A stretch of DNA of 57,420 nt. Origin: an uncultured Pelagibacteraceae bacterium. GTDB taxonomy: Bacteria; Pseudomonadota; Alphaproteobacteria; Pelagibacterales; Pelagibacteraceae. The DNA lies in NCBI GenBank assembly GCA_902634935.1, contig CACPMF010000009.1, positions 1 to 57,420 of the forward strand. The letters run 5' to 3'. Positions 24,254 through 31,606 of this stretch are shown here, one piece after another. Position numbers and translations under genes: made by a program. Position 1 is the first letter of the stretch. Each line of letters opens with the position of its first letter. The notes beneath the pieces are model-generated. The model made no database searches, was not told where the DNA came from, and saw only the letters and a list, made by a program, of their open reading frames with translations.

Positions 24254-24730
24254 ATGAAAAAAATAATAATATTAATTTTTTTTACACTATTTAGCTCTAA
24301 CTTATTAGCTGAGACAGGAAAGTTTAATGCTAGCGGGATGGGCTCATGGGAAGTAAATGTTATGGATGCTGGTAATGGCAATATGAGTATAACATATGAC
24401 GGTAATGCTGGACTTACTGACAAAGAAGATGGAAGTATATTTGATAAATCTACTATGCATTGCATCGGAGGACTTACTTTGACTGCAGGTAAGTTTGATG
24501 ATGAAACTGGAATGTGTACATTTTATCTGAGTGATGGGGAAAAAGTATTCATAAATTATAAAGGTAAAGGAACTGGAGGAGTTGGAGGTTCTGGAGATTT
24601 CATTATTATTGGTGGAACTGGAAAATATGAAAACATTTCAGGTACTGGATTTTCAAGTAGACAAAATCTTAAAGGCAAAGCGGGAATGGCTCACTCAATG
24701 AATCAGATGAGTGGTGAATATACTTTTTAA
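24254..24730 (+). CDS. Secreted 158-residue beta-barrel protein (allene-oxide-cyclase-like pattern)
   Basis: I read this from the ATG at 24254, which has AAGGAG upstream and starts a signal peptide (MKKIIILIFFTLFSSNLLA, residues 1-19). The mature part is Gly-rich beta: FNASGMGSWEVNVMDAGNGN, MHCIGGLTLTAGKF, and GDFIIIGGTGKYENISGTGF. The GGTGKYxxxxGTG motif is that of allene-oxide-cyclase/dirigent-like barrels. Two cysteines (MHC and GMC) could form a disulfide. Probably periplasmic, with a ligand-binding or structural role; function unknown. Confidence 0.7.
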   Translation: MKKIIILIFFTLFSSNLLAETGKFNASGMGSWEVNVMDAGNGNMSITYDGNAGLTDKEDGSIFDKSTMHCIGGLTLTAGKFDDETGMCTFYLSDGEKVFINYKGKGTGGVGGSGDFIIIGGTGKYENISGTGFSSRQNLKGKAGMAHSMNQMSGEYTF

Positions 24731-24759
24731 TTTTAAATTAATACTGAAAGGATAATAAA

Positions 24760-25143
24760 ATGGACGCAAAAGAAAGAACAAAGATGGGTTATGATCTTTT
24801 TAATAAAGGTGACATGGAAACTTTTTTTAAGGAAATGGTTGATGAAAACACAACTTGGACATTTCCAGGAAAAGAAGGTGTACACCCTTTATCAGGAGTT
24901 CACAAAGGACCTCAAGCGATGATGGCTGCAATGGGTAAAATACCAGCACTGTGGTCTAATTTTCATCTAACTCCTATTGATATGATAGGTGAAGGGAACA
25001 AAGTATTTGTTAGAGCTAAGGCAACCGCAGATGGCATGGATACTATGTTTGGTCATTATTTTGAAATTGGTGAAAATGGAAAAATGCTAACTATGATGAC
25101 GTTTGATGATACGCTTTCAATGTTTAATGCAATGAAAAAATAG
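24760..25143 (+). CDS. SnoaL/NTF2-like protein (127 residues)
   Basis: The protein begins with MGYDLFNKGDMETFFKEMVDENTTWTFPG, followed by SGVHKGPQAMMAAMGKIPAL and VFVRAKATADGMDTMFGHYFEI: the helix-helix-strand pattern of SnoaL-like cone folds. The family includes polyketide cyclases, isomerases and many ligand-binding proteins. It is unusually Met-rich in the last third (GKMLTMMTFDDTLSMFNAMKK). GAAAGGA precedes the ATG. It belongs to the same transcription unit as its neighbours; substrate unknown. Confidence 0.75.
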   Translation: MDAKERTKMGYDLFNKGDMETFFKEMVDENTTWTFPGKEGVHPLSGVHKGPQAMMAAMGKIPALWSNFHLTPIDMIGEGNKVFVRAKATADGMDTMFGHYFEIGENGKMLTMMTFDDTLSMFNAMKK

Positions 25144-25165
25144 AAATTTTAACAAAGGTAATAAA

Positions 25166-25456
25166 ATGGAAAAAGAAATGTTAGTACATTTAAAAATTAA
25201 AGAAGGTAAATTAGAGACTTTCATGGGATGGATGAAATCTGATGAAGGTATGGGTGTTAGAAAAAGTGTTGCCTATCCAGAAAAAACTGTTGGTGCTATG
25301 ATACCAGATAAAAGTGGAATGCTATTTAAAGTTTCTGTTCATAATGAAGAAGGAATGAAAGATTTTGTAACTGGAAAAAATCCTACAGCAAAAGCTATCT
25401 ATGCAGAATGTGTAGAGAATGCTCAGTTGTATGATTTATCTAAAGTCAATCTTTAA
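25166..25456 (+). CDS. Dimeric alpha-beta barrel-like small protein (96 residues)
   Basis: The pattern MLVHLKIKEGKLETFMGWMKS, GMLFKVSVHNEEGMKDFVTG and NPTAKAIYAECVENAQLYDL fits the dimeric ferredoxin-like (ABM / EthD / antibiotic-biosynthesis-monooxygenase-like) fold. I cannot place it in a named family with certainty. AAAGGT lies 8 bp before the ATG. It is in the middle of the small-gene run, 22 bp after the SnoaL-like gene. Confidence 0.65.
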   Translation: MEKEMLVHLKIKEGKLETFMGWMKSDEGMGVRKSVAYPEKTVGAMIPDKSGMLFKVSVHNEEGMKDFVTGKNPTAKAIYAECVENAQLYDLSKVNL

Positions 25457-25505
25457 AAGAAAAAAACATTGAAATTGTTAATTCATCATATTGAAATTTC
25501 AAATA

Positions 25506-25793
25506 ATGACTGGTTACGTAATTTTTAATATTAAAATTACAAACCCTAAGAATTACAAAGAATATATTGAAAAAGTAAAACCAATCGCAGAGAAATTTGG
25601 AGCAGAATATATTGTAAGAGGTGGAGAATTTGAGTTAATAGAGGGTAATTGGGAACACCCAAGAACTATTGTGATAAAGTTTCCTAGTTATGAGAAAGCT
25701 CAGGAATGGTATAACTCAGAGGAATACAAACCAATAAAGAAAATCCGTTTAGATAATGCAATATCAAATGGAATAATAATAAAAGGAGAATAA
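25506..25793 (+). CDS. DUF1330-family protein
   Basis: A 95-residue protein read from the ATG at 25506; the open frame begins with a TTG 15 bp upstream. MTGYVIFNIKITNPKNYKEYIEKVKPIAEKFGAEYIVRGG and a central IEGNWEHPRTIVIKFPSYEKAQEWYNSEEYKPIKKIR are the hallmark of DUF1330, a dimeric alpha-beta barrel family of unknown enzymology. It lacks an obvious Shine-Dalgarno. It is followed after 2 bp by the NTF2-like gene, whose ribosome site (AAAGGAG) lies inside this gene's end. Confidence 0.88.
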   Translation: MTGYVIFNIKITNPKNYKEYIEKVKPIAEKFGAEYIVRGGEFELIEGNWEHPRTIVIKFPSYEKAQEWYNSEEYKPIKKIRLDNAISNGIIIKGE

Positions 25794-25795
25794 AA

Positions 25796-26116
25796 ATGTC
25801 AATTTTAGCTAAATACAATAAAGCCATGGAGAGTAAAGATGAAGCAGCATTAAGAGATATAATTCATGACGATTATACGTTTACGATGCATAAATCAGGA
25901 AATGTTTTAAAAAAAGACGATGTAGTAAAATGGGCAATGAGTGGAGATATCAATAGAGATAAAGTTAGAGTTATTTATGAAAATGATGAAATTGGTGTTG
26001 AACATGCATTTGTTACATTTAATGATGGAAATAAAGAAGCAGTAATGGCTGTTTTTAAATTTAAGGATGGCAAAGTGTTTGCACTTGAAACTGGTGCAAC
26101 CCCGATGAACAAATAA
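25796..26116 (+). CDS. Second SnoaL/NTF2-like protein (106 residues)
   Basis: ILAKYNKAMESKDEAALRDIIHDDYTFTMHKSGN is the usual N-terminal helix pair of SnoaL-like proteins, and VEHAFVTFNDGNKEAVMAVFKFKDGKVFALETG the curved sheet. It is shorter than the first NTF2-like protein of the cluster (24760-25143) and only distantly similar, so recent tandem duplication is unlikely. An AAAAGGAG ribosome site is well placed. Its ligand is unknown. Confidence 0.78.
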   Translation: MSILAKYNKAMESKDEAALRDIIHDDYTFTMHKSGNVLKKDDVVKWAMSGDINRDKVRVIYENDEIGVEHAFVTFNDGNKEAVMAVFKFKDGKVFALETGATPMNK

Positions 26117-26142
26117 AATATTTAAAATTAAAAGTTTAAATT

Positions 26143-26364
26143 TTGTTTTCAAAAAAATACTCAAACCTATTATTTATAGTTTTAATGGGATGTGGGATGA
26201 GTTTCATGATGACTCTCCTAATAACCTATATTAATACTGGCTTTGACAAAGATTATTTTAAAAGATTTATAACTGCATGGTCTGTGAGTTTTCCAGTGGC
26301 AATGATAGCAACCTCAATTGTTGCTCCTGTAGTAAAAAAAATTGTAGATAAAATCACAAAATAA
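26143..26364 (+). CDS. DUF2798-family two-helix membrane protein
   Basis: A 73-residue protein whose two helices (SNLLFIVLMGCGMSFMMTLLITYI and FITAWSVSFPVAMIATSIVAPVVKKIV) and the NTGFDKDYFKRF linker match the DUF2798 pattern. The only available start is TTG at 26143 (MFSKKYSN...), with no in-frame ATG before the first helix and a weak ribosome site. It sits in the small-gene run 26 bp after the NTF2-like gene. Function unknown. Confidence 0.75.
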   Translation: MFSKKYSNLLFIVLMGCGMSFMMTLLITYINTGFDKDYFKRFITAWSVSFPVAMIATSIVAPVVKKIVDKITK

Positions 26365-26380
26365 TAGGTTAATATAAGTA

Positions 26381-26977
26381 ATGAAAAAGGTTGATTTTTA
26401 TTTTTCAATAGGAAGTACTTATACTTATTTAACAGTTACTAGGATATTAGATGTTGAAAAGAAATTAAATGTAAAATTTAATTGGGTTCCATTTAGTGTG
26501 AGAGCAATAATGAAGGAAATGAACAACATACCTTTTCCAAAAGATAAACAAAATAAAGTTGATTATATGTGGAGAGATATAGAGAGAAGAGCTAAAGGTT
26601 ATGGTTTTTTTGCAAAAACTCCTGTGCCTTACCCATTAAGTGAATTTGATTTAGCAAATAAACTTGCAATATTAGGATTAAAGGAAGACTGGGGAGTAGA
26701 TTTTGTAAGATTAACTTACAAGAGATGGTTCCAAGATGGAAAAGAACCAGCTACAGAGCCAAATATTTCTGAGATATGTAATGAGCTTAGTTTGGATAAA
26801 GAAAAAATTGTAAATAATGCAAATTCTCAAGAAATAGAAAATAAATACTTAGAAAACACTGAAAGTGCAAGATCACATAAAATATTTGGCAGTCCTTCTT
26901 TTGTTGTGGGTAATGAAATATTTTGGGGAGATGACAGAATGGAAGATGCAATAAATTGGTCAAAAAATAATGAGTAA
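26381..26977 (+). CDS. DsbA-fold 2-hydroxychromene-2-carboxylate isomerase-type protein
   Basis: A 198-residue protein: VDFYFSIGSTYTYLTVTR has the active-site Ser of the HCCA isomerase/GST-kappa group in place of CxxC. Then come FNWVPFSVRAIMKEM, PYPLSEFDLANKLAILG, and the C-terminal SARSHKIFGSPSFVVGNEIFWGDDRM with the conserved G-S/V-P-S/T-F segment. Family members use glutathione as cofactor for isomerisation. The true substrate is unknown, as naphthalene-type pathways are not expected here. It overlaps the SMR-like gene by 8 bp and follows DUF2798 by 16 bp. Confidence 0.88.
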   Translation: MKKVDFYFSIGSTYTYLTVTRILDVEKKLNVKFNWVPFSVRAIMKEMNNIPFPKDKQNKVDYMWRDIERRAKGYGFFAKTPVPYPLSEFDLANKLAILGLKEDWGVDFVRLTYKRWFQDGKEPATEPNISEICNELSLDKEKIVNNANSQEIENKYLENTESARSHKIFGSPSFVVGNEIFWGDDRMEDAINWSKNNE

Positions 26978-27305
26978 TTTAAATGCATATGTATATTTAA
27001 TTGTTGCTGTAATTTTAGGAACAGCGTCCAATGCTTTTGCAAAAAGCGCTCAAGGTTTTACTCTATTAATTCCAAGTATATTAACTGCAATTACAATTGT
27101 TGGCTGTATGTTTACACTTTCACTTGTAATGAAATCAATTTCTGTTGGAGTTACTTACGCATCATTTGCAGGATTGTGCATTATAGCTACAAGCGTAGTT
27201 GGAGTTTTAAAATTTAATCAAATTCCTAATTTTACAACCATCCTTGGTTTATTTTTAATAATTACAGGTGTTTTAATTGTAAATCTCTTAGGTAACACAA
27301 AATAG
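26970..27305 (+). CDS. Small multidrug resistance (SMR)-family membrane protein lacking the usual TM1 glutamate
   Basis: A 111-residue protein with four helices. AKSAQGFTLLIPSI, SVGVTYASFAGLCIIATSVVGVLKFNQ and GLFLIITGVLIVNLLG align well with EmrE/SugE proteins. Aligning K-x-x-x-GFT by eye puts a Gly where SMR transporters have the essential membrane glutamate (E14 of EmrE): AVILGTASNAFAK versus AILAEVIGTTLMK. It may act only as a hetero-oligomer subunit, or transport by another mechanism such as lipid flipping. It is coupled to the isomerase gene by an 8-bp overlap. Confidence 0.8.
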   Translation: MSNLNAYVYLIVAVILGTASNAFAKSAQGFTLLIPSILTAITIVGCMFTLSLVMKSISVGVTYASFAGLCIIATSVVGVLKFNQIPNFTTILGLFLIITGVLIVNLLGNTK

Positions 27306-27866
27306 TTACCATGAAGAATTGGGTTGATTTAGAAATTCAATTTCCTCTGCTGTAGATCTTCTTCCTAACATTTTATTTCTGTGAGGATATCTATGAAATC
27401 TTTTAATTACCGCTGTATGATCTTTCCAAAATTTTTTTATTTCTAAAAAATTTGGATGATTTGATAGATAATTTGTTAATAACTTATACGCTCTATCGTG
27501 ATCAATAATTTCTTCACTATGAATATATGGAAGTAACATAAAAAATCTTTGATATTCGTCCATTTGATCAAGATATCCATTATAAACAGCATCATTTACA
27601 ATTAATCTTGCTTTAAAATCGTATTCAAAAGACTTTTTATCATTTCGATAAAGGTTTCTCGAAAACTGATCCAATAAAATAATTAACGCTAAACAAGTTA
27701 AAGGCTCATCTTGCCAGTCATCATATTCATTCGAAATTGCCTTCCTGTAATCTTCTTCAAATTTATCTCTAATTAACTGATCAAATTTTTCATCTTTTTT
27801 AAATCTTTTTTCAACTATAAGATCATCAAACCAGAAATCTAGAATTGCTTGAGCTCTATCATTCAT
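27306..27866 (-). CDS. DUF924-family protein
   Basis: A 186-residue helical protein with the DUF924 (YPO0702-like) pattern: AQAILDFWFDDL, LTCLALIILLDQFSRNLYRND, YQRFFMLLPYIHSEEIIDHDRA, and FWKDHTAVIKRFHRYPHRNKMLGRRST. It belongs to the TPR-like fold and its biochemical role is unknown. It overlaps the AhpD-like gene start by 8 bp on the same strand, an association suggesting a functional pair, and ends 1 bp from the SMR-like gene. Confidence 0.93.
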   Translation of the reverse strand: MNDRAQAILDFWFDDLIVEKRFKKDEKFDQLIRDKFEEDYRKAISNEYDDWQDEPLTCLALIILLDQFSRNLYRNDKKSFEYDFKARLIVNDAVYNGYLDQMDEYQRFFMLLPYIHSEEIIDHDRAYKLLTNYLSNHPNFLEIKKFWKDHTAVIKRFHRYPHRNKMLGRRSTAEEIEFLNQPNSSW

Positions 27867-28251
27867 AAATTTCGTCTACTTTAACTTGATATGACTCAAC
27901 CAATTTATTTGTTTCATTTGCCATTCCAACTACTGCGATAAGTTCAGCGAGCATATCTTTTGATGCTCCTTTCTTAATTGCAGCAGAACTGTGGGATTTT
28001 ATGCAATACTCACAGCTATTTGTAATTGAAACAGCAATATAAATTAATTCTTTTGTCATCTCATCTAGAGCACCTTTTTTCATTACTTGCTGCAATGAAT
28101 TCCAAGTTCTCTCTAAAGTTTCTGGCTCATTAGCTAACATTTTCCAAAAATTGTTTACAAATTTGATATTTCTTTTTTCTTTAATGTCCTCAAATATTTC
28201 TTTTACTCTTCCTTTAGCTTCACTTTCCTCTATCATGTTAAATATTGCCAT
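27859..28251 (-). CDS. Carboxymuconolactone decarboxylase/AhpD-family protein
   Basis: A 130-residue protein. ELIYIAVSITNSCEYCIKSHSSA (about 66-88) carries the CxxC...H active site of AhpD-like alkylhydroperoxidases, and KKGASKDMLAELIAVVGMANETNKLV follows as in YciW/AhpD homologues. It probably works as a thiol-dependent peroxidase or redox adaptor in the cytosol. A purine-rich AAGGAGG stands before the ATG. It is translated together with the DUF924 protein. Confidence 0.92.
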   Translation of the reverse strand: MAIFNMIEESEAKGRVKEIFEDIKEKRNIKFVNNFWKMLANEPETLERTWNSLQQVMKKGALDEMTKELIYIAVSITNSCEYCIKSHSSAAIKKGASKDMLAELIAVVGMANETNKLVESYQVKVDEIYE

Positions 28252-28312
28252 ATTACCTCCTTGATTATGCTTAAAAAACTAACTCAATAAAATGTTAAAA
28301 AAAAGGAAATTC

Positions 28313-29035
28313 TCAGATTAATTTCTTAAAATTGTTATAAAGAATTGTTGAATATTTATTCATTAAGGACATATTCATTTTGGCATCAATATCAAATTTC
28401 TCAAGTGCACCTTTTCCTAACTGACTTTCAAGAGCAGATTTATATTCGGGCACACACCCCCAATCACTTACTGTAGTATCTTTGATTTCAATATGAAATT
28501 GAATTCCGTATGCGTGTTCATGAAATTTAAAAATTTGATATTTTGTTTCAGGTGATGAAGCTATTAGAGTAACAGATTGTATGTTTTCTAAATCTTGAAC
28601 TTCAAAGGAATGCCACTGTAGTGATTTAATTTTATCGGGAAATTTACTAAATAACTGATCTTTTTTTTTATTTTCTAAAAAATCAATATCTAAAATGCCA
28701 ATTTCAGGTTTTAATGATTTTACAACTTTTCCTCCAATGACTTCACCAAGAAGTTGGCAACCTAAACAAAAACCTAAATAAGGTTTTTTTAAATCAATAA
28801 CAAATTCTTTAATTTTTTTTTTTTCTTCAATAAGCCAAGGGTATTCGTTTTCCATCCATGTATCCATGGGACCTCCCATACAAAACATTGCATCAAATTG
28901 ATCAAGATTTTTTGGAATTTTATCGCCTTCATCTAATTCTATTGTAGTTAAATTTACTCCATCGCTTGTCATAAGATCTTTAATATATCCTGGGTCTTCT
29001 ATTTTAATGTGTTGAAGAACAATTATATTTTTCAT
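28313..29035 (-). CDS. Class I glutamine amidotransferase-like protein
   Basis: A 240-residue GATase1 domain: DAMFCMGGPMDTWMENEYPWL, the nucleophile elbow YLGFCLGCQLLGEVIGG with its Cys, and the catalytic His-x-Glu as GIQFHIEI near residue 180. It resembles the GuaA-related YfeJ/peptidase C26-like free-standing amidotransferases. These hydrolyse glutamine or gamma-glutamyl bonds; the partner synthase is unknown. It overlaps the inositol-phosphatase-type gene by 4 bp, so co-translation is likely. Confidence 0.88.
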   Translation of the reverse strand: MKNIIVLQHIKIEDPGYIKDLMTSDGVNLTTIELDEGDKIPKNLDQFDAMFCMGGPMDTWMENEYPWLIEEKKKIKEFVIDLKKPYLGFCLGCQLLGEVIGGKVVKSLKPEIGILDIDFLENKKKDQLFSKFPDKIKSLQWHSFEVQDLENIQSVTLIASSPETKYQIFKFHEHAYGIQFHIEIKDTTVSDWGCVPEYKSALESQLGKGALEKFDIDAKMNMSLMNKYSTILYNNFKKLI

Positions 29036-29829
29036 GTTGCTGGCTTGAGCAATTTTAATATTTTTTTATGATTTAATTTATTGCTTGTAGCTAAAATATT
29101 ACCTGCAAGTCTGCCATTCTCATTTTTCCATGTAGTAAGCATTCCTCCTGCAGCATTTATAATGGGTATGATTGCGTGTACGTCCCAGATTTTATTTGCA
29201 CATTGAACTATAACATCTAATCTTCCTTCTGCTAATTGTACGTAAGTTAATGCATCAAAACATGGAAAATTAACGATCTTAATAAATTTTTGAATTTTTT
29301 TTTGTTTATTAAAAGATAAGTAACCATGGAATGCCGCTGCAATCTTTGCATTTTTTAAAGACACTTTTGAATTAACATTTAATTTAATTTTTTTTCCATT
29401 TTTAAATAAATATGAGTTTTTTTCGTCTTTATTTAAATAATACTTTTTTAGTTTAGGAAAATTTGCAAGTCCCACCATGGGAGTTCCTTTATAATTTAAT
29501 GATATTAAATTGCTCCAAGTTGGATTGCCGGCTATGAAAGATCTTGTTCCATCAATTGGATCAATTACCCAAGAAAAATCACTTTTTGTTTTCTTGAACC
29601 CATACTCCTCCCCCATGATTTGGTGATCTGGAAATCGATCTAAAATTTTCTTTCTAATGAATCGCTCAAAAGCTTTATCAGAGGATGTTACTGGATCATA
29701 GCCTCTTCCTTTTAATTTATTACTTATTTTAAAAGGTTTATTTAATTTTGAATAATAGTATTTTGTAAGTTGTTTTGCTAAAAGATTAAGAAAATTAAAG
29801 TAAATTTTATAATTAAAGTTTTTGTTCAT
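29032..29829 (-). CDS. Inositol monophosphatase-family phosphatase, histidinol-phosphatase-type (HisN-like)
   Basis: A 265-residue protein of the IMPase fold: PVTSSDKAFERFIRKKI, HQIMGEEYG, the metal-binding motif WVIDPIDGTRSFIAGNPTW (about 88-106), and the second motif region NKIWDVHAIIPIINAAGGML. The ARSF/IAGNP wording follows the HisN branch (histidinol-phosphate phosphatase) more than SuhB. It would dephosphorylate histidinol phosphate or a sugar/inositol phosphate using Mg2+. It overlaps the amidotransferase gene. Note that no his-operon gene accompanies it. Confidence 0.85.
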   Translation of the reverse strand: MNKNFNYKIYFNFLNLLAKQLTKYYYSKLNKPFKISNKLKGRGYDPVTSSDKAFERFIRKKILDRFPDHQIMGEEYGFKKTKSDFSWVIDPIDGTRSFIAGNPTWSNLISLNYKGTPMVGLANFPKLKKYYLNKDEKNSYLFKNGKKIKLNVNSKVSLKNAKIAAAFHGYLSFNKQKKIQKFIKIVNFPCFDALTYVQLAEGRLDVIVQCANKIWDVHAIIPIINAAGGMLTTWKNENGRLAGNILATSNKLNHKKILKLLKPAT

Positions 29830-29916
29830 TGCATCACGTATTAATAAAATATTTAAATCAATACAAACGAATTTATCTTGAAAAAAAAGAGTTTTTGAAG
29901 GAAAGTTTGAAAAGTT

Positions 29917-31023
29917 ATGAAATTCGAAGTAAGTTCAAACAAAATATTTTCATTCAGTGGATCAAATAAGGAAGAAATTCACCCTTTTTGGTTAAGAGAA
30001 CGTGTCAGTGAGAAAGAGTATCTAGATGAGGGTACTCAGCAACGATTGTTTGATCCATCCTTAATGAAGCAATCTGTTGAAATTGTAAATGCGGAAATAA
30101 ATGGAGATTTTTTAAAAGTAAAATTTAATGATGGTGTAGACTCTCGATTTGAAATTAAAAAATTGTCCGATGAACTTAGTTTAAATTCACACAAAACAAT
30201 AGATATCGAAAAAGTAAAATGGAAATCTGATTTCAAAAATATAAAAAGTTTTAAATTTTCAGATAAATTTACTGATAGTAATGAAATGTTAAATTTTCTT
30301 ATAAATTTTTATAAATATGGCTTTGTTGTTATTCAAGATGTACCAACAAATGACAATTTTCTTGTAAAATTTGGAAATATGATAGGCAGTGTTAAAAGAA
30401 CTAATTTTGGCGAACATTTTAATGTAAGATCAAAACCTAATCCAAATGATTTAGCTTATACAGCGCTAAAATTATCTCCTCATACAGATAACCCGTATAG
30501 AAATCCTTTTCCTCCATGTATACAAATTCTTCATTGTATAGAAAATGAGGTTAAAGGAGGTTATTCAACTTTAGTTGATGGATTTACAGTTACGGAAGAT
30601 TTAAAAAAGTTAAATCAAGATTATTATAATATTTTAACAAGTACTAAAGTTAGATTTAAATTTTCGGATAAAGATACAATTTTAGAAAGCTGGGCTGAAT
30701 TAATAAATTTGGATGAAAAAGGGAATTTTCAAAATGTAAGATTTAGTCCAAGATTAGATTATGTGCCTCAAATGAAAAAAGAAAAACTTGAAATTTATTA
30801 TAATGCTAGAAAATATTTGTCAGATTTATATAATTCTGATGAGTATAGAATTGAATTTAGATTAATGCCTGGAGATTTAATGATGATGGATAATCATAGA
30901 TTACTTCATGGAAGAACATCTTATAATCCAAATGAGGGTAATAGGTTTTTACAAGGATGTTATTTAGACTTTGATAGCACAGAAGGTAAATTGTTGCATT
31001 TGAGAAGGAAATTTAATCTTTAA
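29917..31023 (+). CDS. Gamma-butyrobetaine dioxygenase-type 2-oxoglutarate/Fe(II) oxygenase
   Basis: A 368-residue protein. The N-terminal ~90 residues form a DUF971-like domain (HPFWLRERV...RLFDPS) seen in gamma-butyrobetaine and trimethyllysine hydroxylases. The catalytic TauD/TfdA domain follows, with the Fe-binding H-x-D in LSPHTDNPYRNPFPP, the late His in MMDNHRLLHGRTSY, and the 2OG-binding Arg nearby. It is not a taurine dioxygenase: the N-terminal domain and the HTDNPYR sequence separate it. The likely substrate is a quaternary amine such as gamma-butyrobetaine, used in osmolyte or carnitine metabolism. It is convergent with the azoreductase gene. Confidence 0.87.
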   Translation: MKFEVSSNKIFSFSGSNKEEIHPFWLRERVSEKEYLDEGTQQRLFDPSLMKQSVEIVNAEINGDFLKVKFNDGVDSRFEIKKLSDELSLNSHKTIDIEKVKWKSDFKNIKSFKFSDKFTDSNEMLNFLINFYKYGFVVIQDVPTNDNFLVKFGNMIGSVKRTNFGEHFNVRSKPNPNDLAYTALKLSPHTDNPYRNPFPPCIQILHCIENEVKGGYSTLVDGFTVTEDLKKLNQDYYNILTSTKVRFKFSDKDTILESWAELINLDEKGNFQNVRFSPRLDYVPQMKKEKLEIYYNARKYLSDLYNSDEYRIEFRLMPGDLMMMDNHRLLHGRTSYNPNEGNRFLQGCYLDFDSTEGKLLHLRRKFNL

Positions 31024-31603
31024 ATAATTCTTCTATTTTGTTTTCAGCCCGCTTGATGGATTTTTCATAATCCAATGCCATTTGATCAGCAGCTATGATT
31101 TTAATATTTTTAATACCAAAAAAATTCAACATATGAATTAACCAAGGTGTTAAATAATCCTCATCACCTTGTATTTTAGTTCCGCCAGAGGTGATTACTA
31201 AATATACTTGTTTATCCTCAAGTAAACCAATTCTGTCTCCGTCTTTGGAATATTTAAAAGTAAGTTTAACTCTTGCAGCAAGATCAGCCCAAGCTTTTAA
31301 CGTTGCAGGAGGACCAAAATTATATATTGGCACAGATATGATGATTATATCACTCTCTTTTAATTCTATAACTAATTTATCAGAAAGTTCGAACATTTTT
31401 TTATGATGTTCTGTTTGCTGTTCAACTGGGATTTTCATCCCTGACTCTGTTAGACCTGAAATAAAAAGCATCTCATTGTCTAAATCTCTATAGATTAATT
31501 GATCATCTTTTTTTTTAATTTTTTTTAGTAATTTTTGAGCCAATGTTCTTGATGTTGAGCCTTCTTTTCTAGCGCTACAATCAATCTGATAAATTTTTCT
31601 CAT
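31013..31603 (-). CDS. FMN-dependent NADH-azoreductase-type quinone reductase
   Basis: A 196-residue flavodoxin-like protein: QIDCSARKEGSTSRTLAQKLL phosphate-binding start, DIIIISVPIYNFGPPATLKAWADLAARVKLTFKY in the middle, VYLVITSGGT and LTPWLIHMLNFFGIKNI late. This is the AzoR/AcpD pattern. It reduces quinones or azo compounds by two electrons with NAD(P)H and FMN, protecting against redox cycling. It shares an 11-bp convergent overlap with the dioxygenase gene and is 3 bp downstream of ccdA on the same strand. Confidence 0.9.
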   Translation of the reverse strand: MRKIYQIDCSARKEGSTSRTLAQKLLKKIKKKDDQLIYRDLDNEMLFISGLTESGMKIPVEQQTEHHKKMFELSDKLVIELKESDIIIISVPIYNFGPPATLKAWADLAARVKLTFKYSKDGDRIGLLEDKQVYLVITSGGTKIQGDEDYLTPWLIHMLNFFGIKNIKIIAADQMALDYEKSIKRAENKIEELFKD

Positions 31604-31606
31604 TAA

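Noticed and set aside
29917-31023. Taurine dioxygenase (tauD)
   Set aside because: It belongs to the same superfamily, but the N-terminal DUF971-like domain and HTDNPYR motif indicate the gamma-butyrobetaine branch.
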